Position numbers and translations under genes: made by a program
Shown: positions 1-9,727 of the stretch, piece by piece
Layout of the letters: each line of letters begins with the position of its first letter
Position numbering within the stretch: position 1 is the stretch's first letter
Origin: Magnetococcales bacterium
GTDB lineage: Bacteria > Pseudomonadota > Magnetococcia > Magnetococcales > DC0425bin3
DNA length: 64,000 nucleotides
Assembly (NCBI GenBank): GCA_015228935.1
Contig: JADGCO010000003.1
Location: forward strand, 36,987-100,986
Direction: 5' to 3'
Notes under the pieces: generated by a model
What the model was told of the DNA's origin: nothing
Database searches by the model: none
What the model saw: the letters and a program-made list of their open reading frames with translations, nothing else

Positions 1-130
1 CACAATCTTCCACGGCCAGTGAAATCCGCCTGGACTCCTGGGATGCGGTTCCTGATGAGCCTGTGCCGGCTGCCACACAATCTTCCACGGCCAGTGAAAT
101 CCGCCTGGACTCCTGGGATGCGGTTCCTGA
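1..130 (+). repeat. 75-bp direct tandem repeat inside the first gene
   Basis: Positions 1-55 recur identically at 76-130, a period of 75 bp or 25 codons, so the reading frame is kept. The array probably continues left of the window, so the copy number is unknown. Confidence 0.9.
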
Positions 131-1100
131 GGTACAGAGTAACCTTGCGGATGTTTCGGAGGAGGATTCCGGCTTGCATCTGGCAGAAGAAACGGGATTG
201 ATTGGCATCTCGAACATGGTTGGCGTTGGCAAGATGTCGAACGTTGGAACAGTTGCAAGAATACCCTCAGATCCACTCAAAAGCGTTGCTGTTGATTTGC
301 ATCGGGAGTGGATTGTCAGCGAAAATAAATCCTCACAATTTCATCCGGAGGAGATACCGGCAGACCTGTTGGAAGATTTATCGGTTGATCTGGTAATGGA
401 GACGGGAAACACTCTTTTTTCATCTGGAAACAAGATCTTCAAACTACCTGACAAAGACAGATCCGTTCTTGAACCTGTCGCCGATCATGGCACCATGGAG
501 AATCTGGTCCAGGATGAGGAACCTGCCGGAAGAGTGGCTCCCGAAAGCGAGAGAGAATCAGGGGCTGATGAACCTGCCCCCTCGACAGAACCCGAAGAAC
601 TGGTTTTGGTACAAAGAGATCTGGGTTTTTCTGCCTCCGGTCAGGATCTTTTGTTCAGCAGTGGCGTCAAATTGATGCATGCCCACGATGAACCCCTTGA
701 TTTCGGATTTGATGATATCGCTTCTGAACCTGCGGCCATGAAATCCGAGCCTGTCGTCAAACCCGAATCTGTAGACAGGCCAATTGATGCATCGGATTCG
801 GTTCAGGATACATCCGAACCCAGCGATGTGTCTGAACCGGTTCAGGATGCAACCGAATCCGTCGATGCACCTGATCCGGTTCTGGATGCAACCAAATCCA
901 TCGATGCACCTGACCCGGTTCTCGATGCAACCGAATCCATCGATGCACCTGACCCGGTTCTGGATGCAAACGAACCCGTCGATGTGTCTGAACCGGTTCA
1001 GGATGCAACCGAATCCATCGATGCACCTGATCCGGTTCTGGATGCAACCGAATCCAACGCAGAAAAAAAAAGCCCGCAGTTTCCTCTGAAGAGACCATAA
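1..1100 (+). CDS. Acidic repeat protein, 5'-truncated
   Basis: The frame is open from the left edge and ends at TAA 1098-1100, so the N-terminus lies outside the window. I do not recognise a family. The protein is strongly acidic and rich in Ser, Pro, Asp and Glu. It has a 25-residue tandem repeat at the very start (motif EIRLDSWDAVP) and seven consecutive 13-residue units near the end (consensus DAPDPVLDATESI). No membrane segment or catalytic motif is visible. Such composition suggests a disordered linker or scaffold, but that is inference. The last codons follow an A9 run, and the adjacent frame continues as a plausible C-terminus to 1261, so the true protein is probably about 50 residues longer (see the separate entry). 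The histidine kinase gene follows within 30 bp on the same strand and may be co-transcribed. Confidence 0.7.
   Translation, partial: QSSTASEIRLDSWDAVPDEPVPAATQSSTASEIRLDSWDAVPEVQSNLADVSEEDSGLHLAEETGLIGISNMVGVGKMSNVGTVARIPSDPLKSVAVDLHREWIVSENKSSQFHPEEIPADLLEDLSVDLVMETGNTLFSSGNKIFKLPDKDRSVLEPVADHGTMENLVQDEEPAGRVAPESERESGADEPAPSTEPEELVLVQRDLGFSASGQDLLFSSGVKLMHAHDEPLDFGFDDIASEPAAMKSEPVVKPESVDRPIDASDSVQDTSEPSDVSEPVQDATESVDAPDPVLDATKSIDAPDPVLDATESIDAPDPVLDANEPVDVSEPVQDATESIDAPDPVLDATESNAEKKSPQFPLKRP
786..1058 (+). repeat. 39-bp in-frame repeat, seven units
   Basis: Seven consecutive 39-bp units encode 13 residues each, alternating between DAPDPVLDA-type and DVSEPVQDA-type versions. The units differ by point changes but not in length. 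This is a coding minisatellite, not a CRISPR, because there are no unique spacers. Confidence 0.9.
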
Positions 1101-1261
1101 AAGCAGAACAACCGAAGCGTGAAGGTCCTGTTGTGGTCACATCGGCAGAATTGCAAGCGACATTGCCTCCAAAGCCCTCCTCCACCCTGGAGGCCATCGG
1201 CAGGGAAAGTGCCCAGTTGTTGCGTGATCATTTTCGGCGGTTGCTTGGCATGTTCTATTGA
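1063..1261 (+). other. A9 tract and -1-frame continuation of the first gene
   Basis: A run of nine A (1063-1071) sits 27 bases before the annotated stop. Downstream of it the -1 frame stays open to TGA 1259-1261. It encodes a protein-like tail with an amphipathic end (motifs KREGPVVV and LLRDHFRRLLGMFY), whereas the annotated frame gives only a short Pro/Lys tail. One missing A in the assembly, a real slip mutation, or ribosomal/transcriptional slippage at the tract would all fuse the two parts. About 53 extra codons would be gained. Confidence 0.6.
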
Positions 1262-1288
1262 TTGAGGGGAATGCATCGACAGGAATGA

Positions 1289-3580
1289 ATGATGTCCAAT
1301 CAGGAAACCGACGCAAAAGCAGATTTTCAGAGACTTGATCCCGGGAAAGGGTCTGGTTTGTTGGCAACCGAAAGCAGGGATCCCCCATCACCCTGGCCCA
1401 TGACGTCCCCATGGAAAGTGATCGTCATTGACGACGATATCGCGGTTCACAAGCTGACAAACAGCCTGTTGTCGGATCTGGTTTTTGAAAACATGCCATT
1501 GCGTTTGTTCAACGGATACTCTGGCGCGGAAGCCCGGCAGTTGCTTCAGGCCCATCCGGATGCAGCCATTCTTCTCCTGGATGTGGTGATGGAGTCGGAA
1601 CGGGAAGGACTGGATGTCGTGCGCTTTGTCCGAAACGACATGCAGAATCCTTTTGTGCGCATCATTCTGCGGACCGGGCAATTGGCGATGGCCCCGGAAC
1701 GGGACGTGGTCCTGCAATACGATATCAATGATTATATTGAAAAAGCTGATTTGAAAGTCCACAAATTTCTGACGGCTGTCATAACGGGTTTGCGGGGATA
1801 TCGCGATTTAATGCGCATCCAGCACCTTGCCTTGTCCAACGAACTGTTGGAACAAAGGGTACGGGAACGCACCAATGCCCTGAATCATGCCAACGAGATC
1901 CTGAATCGAAAAAATCACGAGTTGGAAAAAGAGATCCGCGAACGGCTCTCTCTGGAAAAGAAAAAAGAGCGTATTCACGAGTCCACCCTGATCATCGGGC
2001 AACTCTTGCGCATGGCCCTGGAACCCTTGACCCTGCTTGAACAATTGCAACAGGCCATGGAACTGATTTTGTCCATTCCCTGGTTGTCTCTCAAGGCCCA
2101 GGGAGGCATTTTTCTGGTTGACAGGAAAAACGGGGAATTTTTTCTCGTGGTGCAGAAGGGTCTGCCGGATGGCCCGTTACGGAAATGCGCCCGGATCCAG
2201 CAAGGTGAATGTTTGTGTGGTCTGGCTGCCAAAACCCGTAAAATCGTTTTTTCCGACAGTCTGGACCACCGCCATGCAACCTGTTACGAAGATATGCAGG
2301 AGCATGGACATTACTGTGTGCCGATTTTGCACCAGGGGAAAGCCTTGGGAATATTGAATCTCTACCTGAAAGCCGGGCATCAGCAAGAGAACGAGGAGGA
2401 GATTTTTCTGACCCACGTTGCCAACACCCTGGCCAACATCATTGATCGGGCACGGACGGGGGCGGAACGGGATCGACTGGTGGCCATCCTGGAATCCACA
2501 AGCGACCTGGTGTGCATGGTTGGACCTGATTTGAATCTGGTCTATCTGAACCGGGCCGGGCGGCAAATGCTGAATTGGCCGTTGGGAATGGATCTTTCCG
2601 GCAAGACGCTGGCGGATTTGCACGCCGGCTGGGCCTGGGAATCGGTCCGTGCCCAGGGTTTGCCGGCAGCCCGCAATCTGGGTGTCTGGACCGGTGAAAC
2701 CGCCCTTCTGGACAGCATGGGAGATGAAATCCCGGTCTCACAGGTGATCGTGGCCCATCATGGTGCCAATGGCGATGTGGAATTTTTTTCAGGAGTCATG
2801 CGCGATATTTCCCTGCGCAAAACTGCCGAAAAAGAGATTCGCGTCATGAATCTGGAATTGGAAAGACGCATCCGGGAACGGACTTCGGCCCTGGAGTTGG
2901 CCAACAAGGAACTGGAATCGTTTGCCTATACAGTCTCTCATGACCTGCGGGGACCATTGCGTTCCATCAGCGGGTTCAGTGACATTCTACTGGAAGATTA
3001 CGAAGACCGGCTGGACGACGACGGCAAGGAGTACCTGGCCAACCTGCGTCAAGGTTGCAAGGAGATGAACGCCCTGATCGACGGGCTGTTGCGTCTGTCG
3101 CGCTCGACTCAGGGTGAGGTATTTCGGCAAAGCATTGATCTTTCAGCCCTGAGCGAAGATGTGTTGACCCAATTGGGCCGGTCAACCCCGCAACGACCTG
3201 TCACCTGGCGGGTCATGCCCGGGATGCGGGTATTCGGGGATTTGCGTCTGATCAAGACGGCCATGGAAAACATGTTGAACAATGCCTGGAAATATACCGG
3301 CAAGAGTCCACGCGCCGTGATTGAAATTGCCTATCGCCATGAGGGGCGGGAAATTGTCTACTCCATTCGTGACAACGGGGTGGGATTTGACATGGCCTAT
3401 GCTTCCAAACTGTTTCATCCTTTTCAAAGGTTGCACAAATCCCGTGACTTTGAGGGAATTGGCATCGGCCTGGCCACTGTGCAACGGATCATCAACCGGC
3501 ATGGGGGGCGTATCTGGGCTGAGGCCATTGTGGGACAAGGAGCTACCTTCCATTTTACCCTGCCAGGCACGGAGAAATGA
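1289..3580 (+). CDS. Receiver-GAF-PAS hybrid sensor histidine kinase
   Basis: This 763-residue signalling protein starts with a receiver domain (about residues 45-160) in which VIVIDDD and LLLDVV mark the acidic pocket and Asp98 is the predicted phospho-acceptor. The sequence after the Asp ([20 protein letters not shown]) resembles receivers that precede DUF3369. A coiled coil leads into a GAF domain (about 228-385) and a PAS domain (about 390-500). A second coiled coil leads to the HisKA dimerisation helix with SHDLRGPL (His551) and a HATPase_c domain with an N-box ([10 protein letters not shown]) and G-boxes ([15 protein letters not shown]). There is no signal peptide or membrane helix, so it should be cytoplasmic. 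ATG 1292 sits better behind AGGA (1281-1284) than ATG 1289. The output partner is not in view. The TGA overlaps the next gene's ATG, implying translational coupling to nfo. Confidence 0.85.
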   Translation: MMSNQETDAKADFQRLDPGKGSGLLATESRDPPSPWPMTSPWKVIVIDDDIAVHKLTNSLLSDLVFENMPLRLFNGYSGAEARQLLQAHPDAAILLLDVVMESEREGLDVVRFVRNDMQNPFVRIILRTGQLAMAPERDVVLQYDINDYIEKADLKVHKFLTAVITGLRGYRDLMRIQHLALSNELLEQRVRERTNALNHANEILNRKNHELEKEIRERLSLEKKKERIHESTLIIGQLLRMALEPLTLLEQLQQAMELILSIPWLSLKAQGGIFLVDRKNGEFFLVVQKGLPDGPLRKCARIQQGECLCGLAAKTRKIVFSDSLDHRHATCYEDMQEHGHYCVPILHQGKALGILNLYLKAGHQQENEEEIFLTHVANTLANIIDRARTGAERDRLVAILESTSDLVCMVGPDLNLVYLNRAGRQMLNWPLGMDLSGKTLADLHAGWAWESVRAQGLPAARNLGVWTGETALLDSMGDEIPVSQVIVAHHGANGDVEFFSGVMRDISLRKTAEKEIRVMNLELERRIRERTSALELANKELESFAYTVSHDLRGPLRSISGFSDILLEDYEDRLDDDGKEYLANLRQGCKEMNALIDGLLRLSRSTQGEVFRQSIDLSALSEDVLTQLGRSTPQRPVTWRVMPGMRVFGDLRLIKTAMENMLNNAWKYTGKSPRAVIEIAYRHEGREIVYSIRDNGVGFDMAYASKLFHPFQRLHKSRDFEGIGIGLATVQRIINRHGGRIWAEAIVGQGATFHFTLPGTEK

Positions 3581-4434
3581 TCATGGGCAAACGGGTCGGT
3601 GCGCATGTCAGCATTGCCGGAGGTGTCTGGAATGCCCCCTTGCACGCCCAGGCCATGGGGGCACAAGCCTTCGCCATGTTTACCAAGAACCAGCGCCAGT
3701 GGCAGGCCAGACCTTTGACCCGGGACGAGTGTGAAAAATTCAAGGAAAACATGGCCATCTGTGGGTTTCGTCCGGAACATGTCCTGCCCCATGATGGATA
3801 TCTCATCAATTTGGGTCATCCGGATCCCCAGGCGCGGGAAAAATCCCTGGCTGCCTTCATCGATGAAATGCAGCGTTGCCAGCAGCTCGGCTTGACCTGC
3901 CTGAATTTTCATCCAGGCAGCCATCTTCGGGAAATTGAGCCGGAGCGTTGTCTGGAAATGATCGCAACGGCCATCAATCAGGCCCTGGCAAGAACCGAAG
4001 CAGTGGTGGCTGTCATTGAAAACACCGCCGGGCAGGGGAGCAATCTGGGATATGATTTTGGGCAGATTGCCGCCATTATGGCCCAAATTGAGGATCGCAG
4101 CCGGGTTGGCGTCTGTCTGGATACCTGTCATGCCTTTGCAGCGGGGTATGACTTGCGAACCCCGGAGGGTTATGCCGCAACCATGACGGCGTTTGATCAG
4201 AGTATCGGTTTTGCCTGTTTGAAGGGCATGCATCTCAACGATGCCAAGAAAGGGTTGAACAGCCGGGTGGATCGGCACGAAAACCTGGGACGGGGCAACC
4301 TGGGTCTGGAGCCTTTCCGCCGCATCATGAACGATGCACGCATGGAAGAGATTCCACTGATCCTGGAGACCATTGACGAAACGCTCTGGCCCGAAGAGAT
4401 CAAGCTTCTTTATTCACTTTCCGACCAGGCATAG
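3577..4434 (+). CDS. nfo: Endonuclease IV (AP endonuclease)
   Basis: Endonuclease IV cuts DNA 5' of abasic sites and removes 3'-blocking groups in base excision repair, using three zinc ions in a TIM barrel. The 285-residue length matches the family. The family metal ligands are all recognisable in order: NFHPGSHL (His), VIENTAGQG (Glu), [13 protein letters not shown] (Asp and His), GMHLNDAK (His), VDRHENLG (Asp and His) and LILETID (Glu). The gene overlaps the kinase stop codon (ATGA at 3577). An internal ATG at 3583 ([10 protein letters not shown]) is an equally good start and is closer to family N-termini. Coupling of a repair enzyme to a sensor kinase is unusual but may only reflect operon packing. 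Confidence 0.95.
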   Translation: MIMGKRVGAHVSIAGGVWNAPLHAQAMGAQAFAMFTKNQRQWQARPLTRDECEKFKENMAICGFRPEHVLPHDGYLINLGHPDPQAREKSLAAFIDEMQRCQQLGLTCLNFHPGSHLREIEPERCLEMIATAINQALARTEAVVAVIENTAGQGSNLGYDFGQIAAIMAQIEDRSRVGVCLDTCHAFAAGYDLRTPEGYAATMTAFDQSIGFACLKGMHLNDAKKGLNSRVDRHENLGRGNLGLEPFRRIMNDARMEEIPLILETIDETLWPEEIKLLYSLSDQA

Positions 4435-4452
4435 CCACGTTTCATGTTAAAC

Positions 4453-5877
4453 TCATGAATCGCCGTCACGGCCATATTCGTCGTCAAAGCGGACAATATC
4501 GTCTTCTTCCAGGTAACTGCCTGATTGAACCTCGATGACCTCCAGAGGAATCTTGCCGGGATTTTCCAGGCGATGTTTGATGCCGACCGGAATGTAGGTG
4601 GACTCGTCTTCAGCCAACAGACAGGCTTCATTTTCCTTGAAGACCCGGGCCGTGCCCTTGACGATGACCCAATGTTCCGCACGGTGATGATGCATTTGCA
4701 TCGAGAGTGATTTGCCCGGATTCACTGTAATCCGTTTGACCTGAAACCGTTCGGCAGCATTGATGGTTTCATAACTTCCCCAGGGGCGAAAAACCCGTCT
4801 GTGGATGCGAGGCTCGGCACGTCCGGTTTTGTTCAGGTGGACGACCATGTTTTTGATCTCTTGCGCCCGATCCATGGGGGCTACCAGGACGGCGTCACTG
4901 GTTTCCACGACAATATGATTTTCCAGACCGACAGCCGCCAGCAAACGGTCCTCACTGCGCAGATAGCAGTTCCGGCTCTCCAGGATGGCCACGTCGCCGC
5001 TGGTGACGTTGCCCTCCGGATCGTGTTCCCCCACTTCCCAAAGCGAGGTCCAGGATCCCAGATCGCTCCAACCCACCGTCATGGGAACCACCACGGCCCG
5101 GTCGGTTTTTTCCATGACGGCGTAATCGATGGAAATCTTGGGTGAGGTCATGAAAGCTTTTGGTTCCAGACGGAGAAAATCCAGGTCAATGCCGGCGTCG
5201 GCGACAGCCACCCGACACGCGGAGACGATGGTGGGGGCGTGTCGGTCCATTTCAGCCAAAAACTGGTCGCCACGGAACATGAAAATGCCGCTGTTCCAAT
5301 AATAGTTTCCGGATGCCAGATATTTTTTGGCGGTTTCCAGGTCGGGTTTTTCCACAAACCGGCTGACCTGGAACACGTTGGGAGATTGTGTTGCAAGGCC
5401 ACCCTGGATGTAGCCGAATCCGGTTTCGGGGTGGAGGGGGTGGATGCCGAAGGTGACCAGATGGCCATTCTGGGCGGCGGGCAAACCTTGTTCGACGGCC
5501 TTGCGGAAGCCGGCTTCATCCAGAATGACGTGATCGGCGGGCAAAACGAGCAGGATGGCTTCGGGATCGGTTTGCAGGGCTTGCAGAGCGGCACAGGTGG
5601 TGGCTGGAGCCGTGTTGCGTCCGGACGGTTCCAGCAGAATGGCACCGGGTGTGATGCCCACGGAGCGCATCTGTTCCGCAACCAGAAAGCGATGCTCCTG
5701 ATTGCAGACCAGGATGGGTTTGCCGACCTGGGCCATTCCCGCAAGGCGCAAAACAGCCGACTGAAACAATGATTTGTCTCGCGAGGCCAGATTCTGGAAT
5801 TGTTTCGGAAAGGTTTGTCGGGACATCGGCCACAGGCGTGTTCCGGCACCTCCGGAAAGAATGGTTGGAATCAGCAT
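4453..5877 (-). CDS. manC: Mannose-1-phosphate guanylyltransferase / mannose-6-phosphate isomerase
   Basis: This 474-residue bifunctional type II PMI/GMP enzyme makes GDP-mannose for surface polysaccharide and LPS. The N-terminal nucleotidyltransferase has the family signature LSGGAGTRLWPMSR. The sugar-binding segment FVEKPD and the GWSDLGSW motif are present. The C-terminal cupin carries FRPWGSYE and the metal-site run QMHHHRAEHW typical of the isomerase half. The start is supported by AAGGA six bases upstream of the ATG. The gene lies 82 bp downstream of ilvD on the same strand, close enough for shared transcription, and converges with nfo with an 18-bp gap. It is consistent with the glycosylation-type genes found 3-6 kb away. 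Confidence 0.94.
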   Translation of the reverse strand: MLIPTILSGGAGTRLWPMSRQTFPKQFQNLASRDKSLFQSAVLRLAGMAQVGKPILVCNQEHRFLVAEQMRSVGITPGAILLEPSGRNTAPATTCAALQALQTDPEAILLVLPADHVILDEAGFRKAVEQGLPAAQNGHLVTFGIHPLHPETGFGYIQGGLATQSPNVFQVSRFVEKPDLETAKKYLASGNYYWNSGIFMFRGDQFLAEMDRHAPTIVSACRVAVADAGIDLDFLRLEPKAFMTSPKISIDYAVMEKTDRAVVVPMTVGWSDLGSWTSLWEVGEHDPEGNVTSGDVAILESRNCYLRSEDRLLAAVGLENHIVVETSDAVLVAPMDRAQEIKNMVVHLNKTGRAEPRIHRRVFRPWGSYETINAAERFQVKRITVNPGKSLSMQMHHHRAEHWVIVKGTARVFKENEACLLAEDESTYIPVGIKHRLENPGKIPLEVIEVQSGSYLEEDDIVRFDDEYGRDGDS

Positions 5878-5959
5878 TGTTTTTCCTTGGATTGCGTCCG
5901 CGCCAAAGAGTTGGCGCGATGAATATTCATGAAATGTCAGCGCTCACGATTTGCCGGCC

Positions 5960-7825
5960 CTAATTCCGGCCAATCAAGGCCAGATCCCTGACCGCCCCCC
6001 GGGATGCCGACGTGGCCAACGCCGCATAGGTGCGCAACGCCAGCGAAACCTCCCGTTCCCGGTCCAGGGGACGGAAAGCATCCTTGCCTTTGGCCAACAT
6101 GCGTTGCCGCCGCTGTTGCAGTGTCTCCTCGGTGACCCGCAATTGGATGGCACGTCCAGGAATGTCAATTTCGATGATATCCCCCTCTTCCACCAGGGCA
6201 ATTTCTCCCCCTTCGGCGGCTTCTGGCGAGACGTGGCCAATGGACAATCCGGAAGTGCCACCTGAAAAACGTCCATCCGTGATCAAGGCGCACACCTTGC
6301 CCAGATTTTTGGCCTTGATGTAGCTGGTGGGATACAACATTTCCTGCATGCCTGGTCCTCCCTTGGGACCTTCATAACGAATCAGGACCACATCTCCGGG
6401 CTGGATCCGATCTCCCAGAATGGCATCGCAGGCTGCGTCCTGACTGGAAAAAATACGGGCCGGCCCGGAAAAGCGCCAGATCGAGGGATCCACGCCCGCT
6501 GTTTTGACGATGCACCCTTCCCGGGCAATATTGCCATAAAGGACCGCCAAGCCTCCGTCACGAGTATACGCATGGGCCATATCCCGGATGCATCCCCCCT
6601 GCCGGTCAAGATCGGGCGTTTCCCAGCGGGTGCCCTGACTGAAGGGTTCCTGGGTGGCGACTCCGCCTGGTGCAGCCGCATAACGATTTCTGGCACCCGG
6701 AGCCGTCAGAATATCTTCCTTTCGCAATACCTCTGCCAGGGTCACGCCCCGCACCGTCAAACCATCATGATGGATCAACCCACCCCGATCCAGTTCAGCC
6801 AAAATGGCATGGACCCCACCTGCCCGATGGACATCTTCCACATGATACCGTTCCGTGGCCGGGGCCACTTTGCACAAACAGGGAACCTTGCGCGACAACC
6901 GGTCAATATCGGCCATGGTGAAATCGACACCGGCCTCCTGGGCTGCGGCCAGCAGATGCAACACCGTATTGGTCGATCCTCCCATGGCAATGTCCAGACA
7001 CATGGCATTTTCAAATGCCTCGAAATTGGCAATGGACCGTGGCAATACCCGGCTGTCGTCGGCTTCATAATATTTTTTGGTGAGGGTCATGATGAGGCGT
7101 CCGGCTTCCAGAAACAGCTCGCGCCGATCCATGTGGGTGGCCAACAGGGTTCCATTGCCCGGCAGGGCCAGACCCAGGGCCTCGACCAGGCAGTTCATGG
7201 AATTGGCGGTAAACATGCCGGAGCAGGAACCGCAGGTTGGACAGGAGGAACGTTCCATGATGTTCAAATCCGCATCGGAGACTTCCGGATTTCCGGCAGC
7301 AATCATGGAATCGATCAGGTCCAGTTTGCGGGTACGCTTGCCACTTCCCTCCTCGCCTTTGAGAACCATGCGTCCCGCCTCCATCGGACCCCCAGAGACA
7401 AACACGGCCGGAATATTCAAACGCAAGGCCGCCATCAACATCCCGGGAGTGATCTTGTCGCAATTGGAGATACATACGAGCGCATCCGCCGTATGGGCAT
7501 TGACCATGTATTCGACACTATCGGCAATCAGATCGCGTGACGGCAGGGAATAAAGCATCCCCGCATGGCCCATGGCAATGCCATCATCGATGGCTATGGT
7601 GTTGAACTCTTTGGCAATGCCGCCGTTGTTTTCAATTTCCTTCGCCACCATCCGTCCCACATCGCGCAAATGCACATGTCCCGGTACAAACTGCGTGAAC
7701 GAATTGGCAACGGCAACAATGGGCTTGCCAAAATCCTTCTCGGTCACGCCGGTTGCACGCCATAACGCCCTTGCACCAGCCATATTGCGACCATGCGTCG
7801 ATTTCCGGGAACGGTACTGAGGCAT
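5960..7825 (-). CDS. ilvD: Dihydroxy-acid dehydratase
   Basis: IlvD dehydrates 2,3-dihydroxy-3-methylbutanoate and its isoleucine-pathway analogue in branched-chain amino acid synthesis, using an iron-sulfur cluster and Mg. The chosen start gives 621 residues, as in the family. The reading frame is open for another 102 codons upstream, but homology begins at [18 protein letters not shown], and AAGGA lies about 9 bases before this ATG. Cluster cysteines are visible in [10 protein letters not shown] and [16 protein letters not shown]. The C-terminal barrel motifs [10 protein letters not shown] and [11 protein letters not shown] are intact. The long leader upstream contains a candidate promoter and an inverted repeat. 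Confidence 0.96.
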   Translation of the reverse strand: MPQYRSRKSTHGRNMAGARALWRATGVTEKDFGKPIVAVANSFTQFVPGHVHLRDVGRMVAKEIENNGGIAKEFNTIAIDDGIAMGHAGMLYSLPSRDLIADSVEYMVNAHTADALVCISNCDKITPGMLMAALRLNIPAVFVSGGPMEAGRMVLKGEEGSGKRTRKLDLIDSMIAAGNPEVSDADLNIMERSSCPTCGSCSGMFTANSMNCLVEALGLALPGNGTLLATHMDRRELFLEAGRLIMTLTKKYYEADDSRVLPRSIANFEAFENAMCLDIAMGGSTNTVLHLLAAAQEAGVDFTMADIDRLSRKVPCLCKVAPATERYHVEDVHRAGGVHAILAELDRGGLIHHDGLTVRGVTLAEVLRKEDILTAPGARNRYAAAPGGVATQEPFSQGTRWETPDLDRQGGCIRDMAHAYTRDGGLAVLYGNIAREGCIVKTAGVDPSIWRFSGPARIFSSQDAACDAILGDRIQPGDVVLIRYEGPKGGPGMQEMLYPTSYIKAKNLGKVCALITDGRFSGGTSGLSIGHVSPEAAEGGEIALVEEGDIIEIDIPGRAIQLRVTEETLQQRRQRMLAKGKDAFRPLDREREVSLALRTYAALATSASRGAVRDLALIGRN

Positions 7826-8216
7826 GTTGACAGTCCTTTTCTGGAGACAGGTTGCTGGATAAACGTGATCAATCAATATTCTGAATATGCTTTGTATGCA
7901 CGAAATTGTCAGACTGATGACTGAACCAGTCAGGCACCACGAAAAAACAAACCTGACTGAGTATACGCCATTTTTCCTGAATTGTGACCCCCCATGCAAT
8001 GTGCCCACTTCAAGGCAAAGTGTGGCCAGGAAACTGGAGGTATACCTCTTTACCATGATAAAATACCAGGAAACCGGGAAACAGATCCGAAAATAAACTT
8101 GACTATACACCCTGAAACAACGAGATTTCAAAATAACCTGTCCAGTATATTCCGGAATTCAAGGTACAATGAGTTTCCGGGAAAACACGGTTTCATGAGC
8201 AGGATTGGAAAATACC
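7826..8216. other. Divergent intergenic region ilvD / NeuD-type gene
   Basis: This 391-bp AT-richer spacer separates ilvD (minus) from the NeuD-type gene (plus). It contains an 8-bp inverted repeat (7927-7934 with 7952-7959, 17-nt loop) that would form a hairpin in the ilvD leader, and a candidate ilvD promoter. No leader peptide rich in Val, Leu or Ile was evident. I saw no convincing plus-strand promoter. Confidence 0.5.
7884..7912 (-). promoter_or_regulatory. Candidate sigma70 promoter of ilvD
   Basis: On the minus strand CTGACA (7907-7912) and CATATT (7884-7889) are separated by exactly 17 bp, about 60 bp upstream of the ilvD start. The -35 is a good match and the -10 is moderate. This is a pattern match only. 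Confidence 0.35.
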
Positions 8217-8885
8217 ATGCATGCATCGAAGGTCGTCATATTTGGCAATGGCACGTTTGCCAGTCTGGCATGGTCTTGTCTCACCCATGACAGCCCCTGG
8301 CAGGTTGCGGCTTTTACCGCTGATCGTGATTTCATCAAAGAAACAACCCACGAAGGACTGCCGGTGGTGCCCTTTGATGCCTTGCCGACGCTCTTTCCAC
8401 CACATGATTTCAAGATATCAATTCCGCTGGGTTGTGTCAACATCAACGGGTTACGGCTCGAACGTTACCTACAGGCCAAGTCGATGGGATATCAGTTTAT
8501 CAGCTACGTTTCCAGCCGTGCCACCACATGGCCCAATGTGCAAATCGGCGAAAATTGTTTCATCTACGACCATGCCATTCTGGAACCTTTTTCCCGCGTG
8601 GGCGACAATGTCATCATTCGGGCGGCAGCGCTGATTTCCCATCATGGTGTCATAGGAAGTCATTCCATGCTGTCAGGGGGAGTTGTCCTGGGAGGCAATG
8701 TTCACATCGGTGAGCGGGTGTTTGTCGGCCTGGGAGCCGTCGTGCGCAACGGTTTGCGCCTGGCTGAACGCAGTTTTATCGGCGCCGGGGCGGTGGTTAT
8801 TGCCGATACTGAAGCCGATGGTGTCTATGTGGGCAATCCGGCACGAAAAACGGCCCGTACCTCCATGCAAGTCTCAGCGGCATGA
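8217..8885 (+). CDS. NeuD/PglD-type sugar O-/N-acyltransferase
   Basis: This 222-residue protein has the two-part architecture of NeuD/PglD enzymes. An N-terminal Rossmann-like nucleotide-sugar-binding domain (VVIFGNGTFASLAW; Asp in FTADRDF) is followed by a left-handed beta-helix of hexapeptide repeats (for example IGENCFIYDHAI, VGDNVIIRAAALI and IGERVFVGLGAVV). The family transfers acetyl or another acyl group from CoA to an amino or hydroxyl group of a nucleotide sugar. His in ALISHHGVIG is the likely catalytic base. TTG 8205 is also in frame, but ATG 8217 is preferred with AGGA at 8201-8204. The stop overlaps the next start (ATGA), so it is coupled to the BKACE gene. The actual substrate cannot be read from sequence. 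Confidence 0.8.
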   Translation: MHASKVVIFGNGTFASLAWSCLTHDSPWQVAAFTADRDFIKETTHEGLPVVPFDALPTLFPPHDFKISIPLGCVNINGLRLERYLQAKSMGYQFISYVSSRATTWPNVQIGENCFIYDHAILEPFSRVGDNVIIRAAALISHHGVIGSHSMLSGGVVLGGNVHIGERVFVGLGAVVRNGLRLAERSFIGAGAVVIADTEADGVYVGNPARKTARTSMQVSAA

Positions 8886-9727
8886 TTTCTTCTTCACCTG
8901 CCATCATCAACCTGGCACCCACCGGCATGGTGGCGAGCCGGAGTGATAACGAACATCTTCCTGTAACCCCTGAAGAGATCGCACAGGATGGATGTGCCTG
9001 CATCGCGGCTGGCGCATCCATGATCCACCTGCATGCACGCGATGCCAAAGGACATGCAACAGCCGATCCGCAAATTTTTGCCGATATCATTGGTCGAATT
9101 CGCCAGCAACACCCGGATGTCATTCTCATCGTCACCACCAGTGGCCGATTCTGGCAGGACTACGAAAGACGTTCGGCAGTTCTGGCGCTGGATGGAAAAG
9201 CAAAACCAGATATGGCCAGTCTGACCATGGGGTCGGTCAATTTTTCTGGCCAGGCCGGAATCAATGATCCGGATATGATTCAACGTCTGGCAATCACGAT
9301 GCGGGATCGTGACATCAAACCGGAAATGGAAATTTTCGACCTGGGCATGATCAATTATTCAAAATATTTAATTAAAAAAGGCATCATAAAAAAACCCTAT
9401 TATTTCAACATCATCATGGGCAATGTGTCCTCCGCCCAGGCCACCCTGTTGCATGTGGCCACCCTGGTGAACGACCTGCCGGAAGATTCCATCTGGTGTC
9501 TGGCAGGAATTGGTCGTGCCCAGTTGTCCATGAACGTCCTGGGTCTGACTGCGGGATATGGGGTAAGAGTGGGGTTGGAAGACAATTTGTGGACGGATTC
9601 CGAACGCAAAATACCCGCATCCAATGTCGCCATGGTCAAGCGGATCGCGGCACTGGCCAATCTGCTGAATCGTCCTCCCGCACTTCCGGAGGCAACCCGT
9701 TCTTTATTGGGATTGCCCTGCAAGTAA
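8882..9727 (+). CDS. BKACE-family (DUF849) beta-keto acid cleavage enzyme
   Basis: The 281-residue product matches the BKACE/DUF849 family, zinc TIM-barrel enzymes that condense a beta-keto acid with acetyl-CoA to give acetoacetate and a new acyl-CoA. Recognisable blocks are INLAPTGMVASR, the metal-binding segment GASMIHLHARD with its His pair, TTSGRFWQD, MEIFDLGMI, and the C-terminal block GVRVGLEDNLWTDSERKIPASN. The gene is translationally coupled to the NeuD-type acyltransferase by an ATGA overlap. That pairing suggests BKACE supplies an unusual acyl-CoA for the sugar acyltransferase, or has been recruited to sugar chemistry (inference). The last 24 bases overlap the convergent DegT gene. 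Confidence 0.85.
   Translation: MISSSPAIINLAPTGMVASRSDNEHLPVTPEEIAQDGCACIAAGASMIHLHARDAKGHATADPQIFADIIGRIRQQHPDVILIVTTSGRFWQDYERRSAVLALDGKAKPDMASLTMGSVNFSGQAGINDPDMIQRLAITMRDRDIKPEMEIFDLGMINYSKYLIKKGIIKKPYYFNIIMGNVSSAQATLLHVATLVNDLPEDSIWCLAGIGRAQLSMNVLGLTAGYGVRVGLEDNLWTDSERKIPASNVAMVKRIAALANLLNRPPALPEATRSLLGLPCK

Noticed and set aside
786-1058. Possible CRISPR array from regularly spaced repeats
   Set aside because: Units are contiguous 39-bp coding repeats without unique spacers, and no cas gene is present. The PKS linker repeats are excluded for the same reason.
4441-4459. TTCATG/CATGAA hairpin between nfo and manC as a terminator
   Set aside because: Only a 6-bp AT-rich stem, overlapping the manC stop codon, and no U-tract on either strand.
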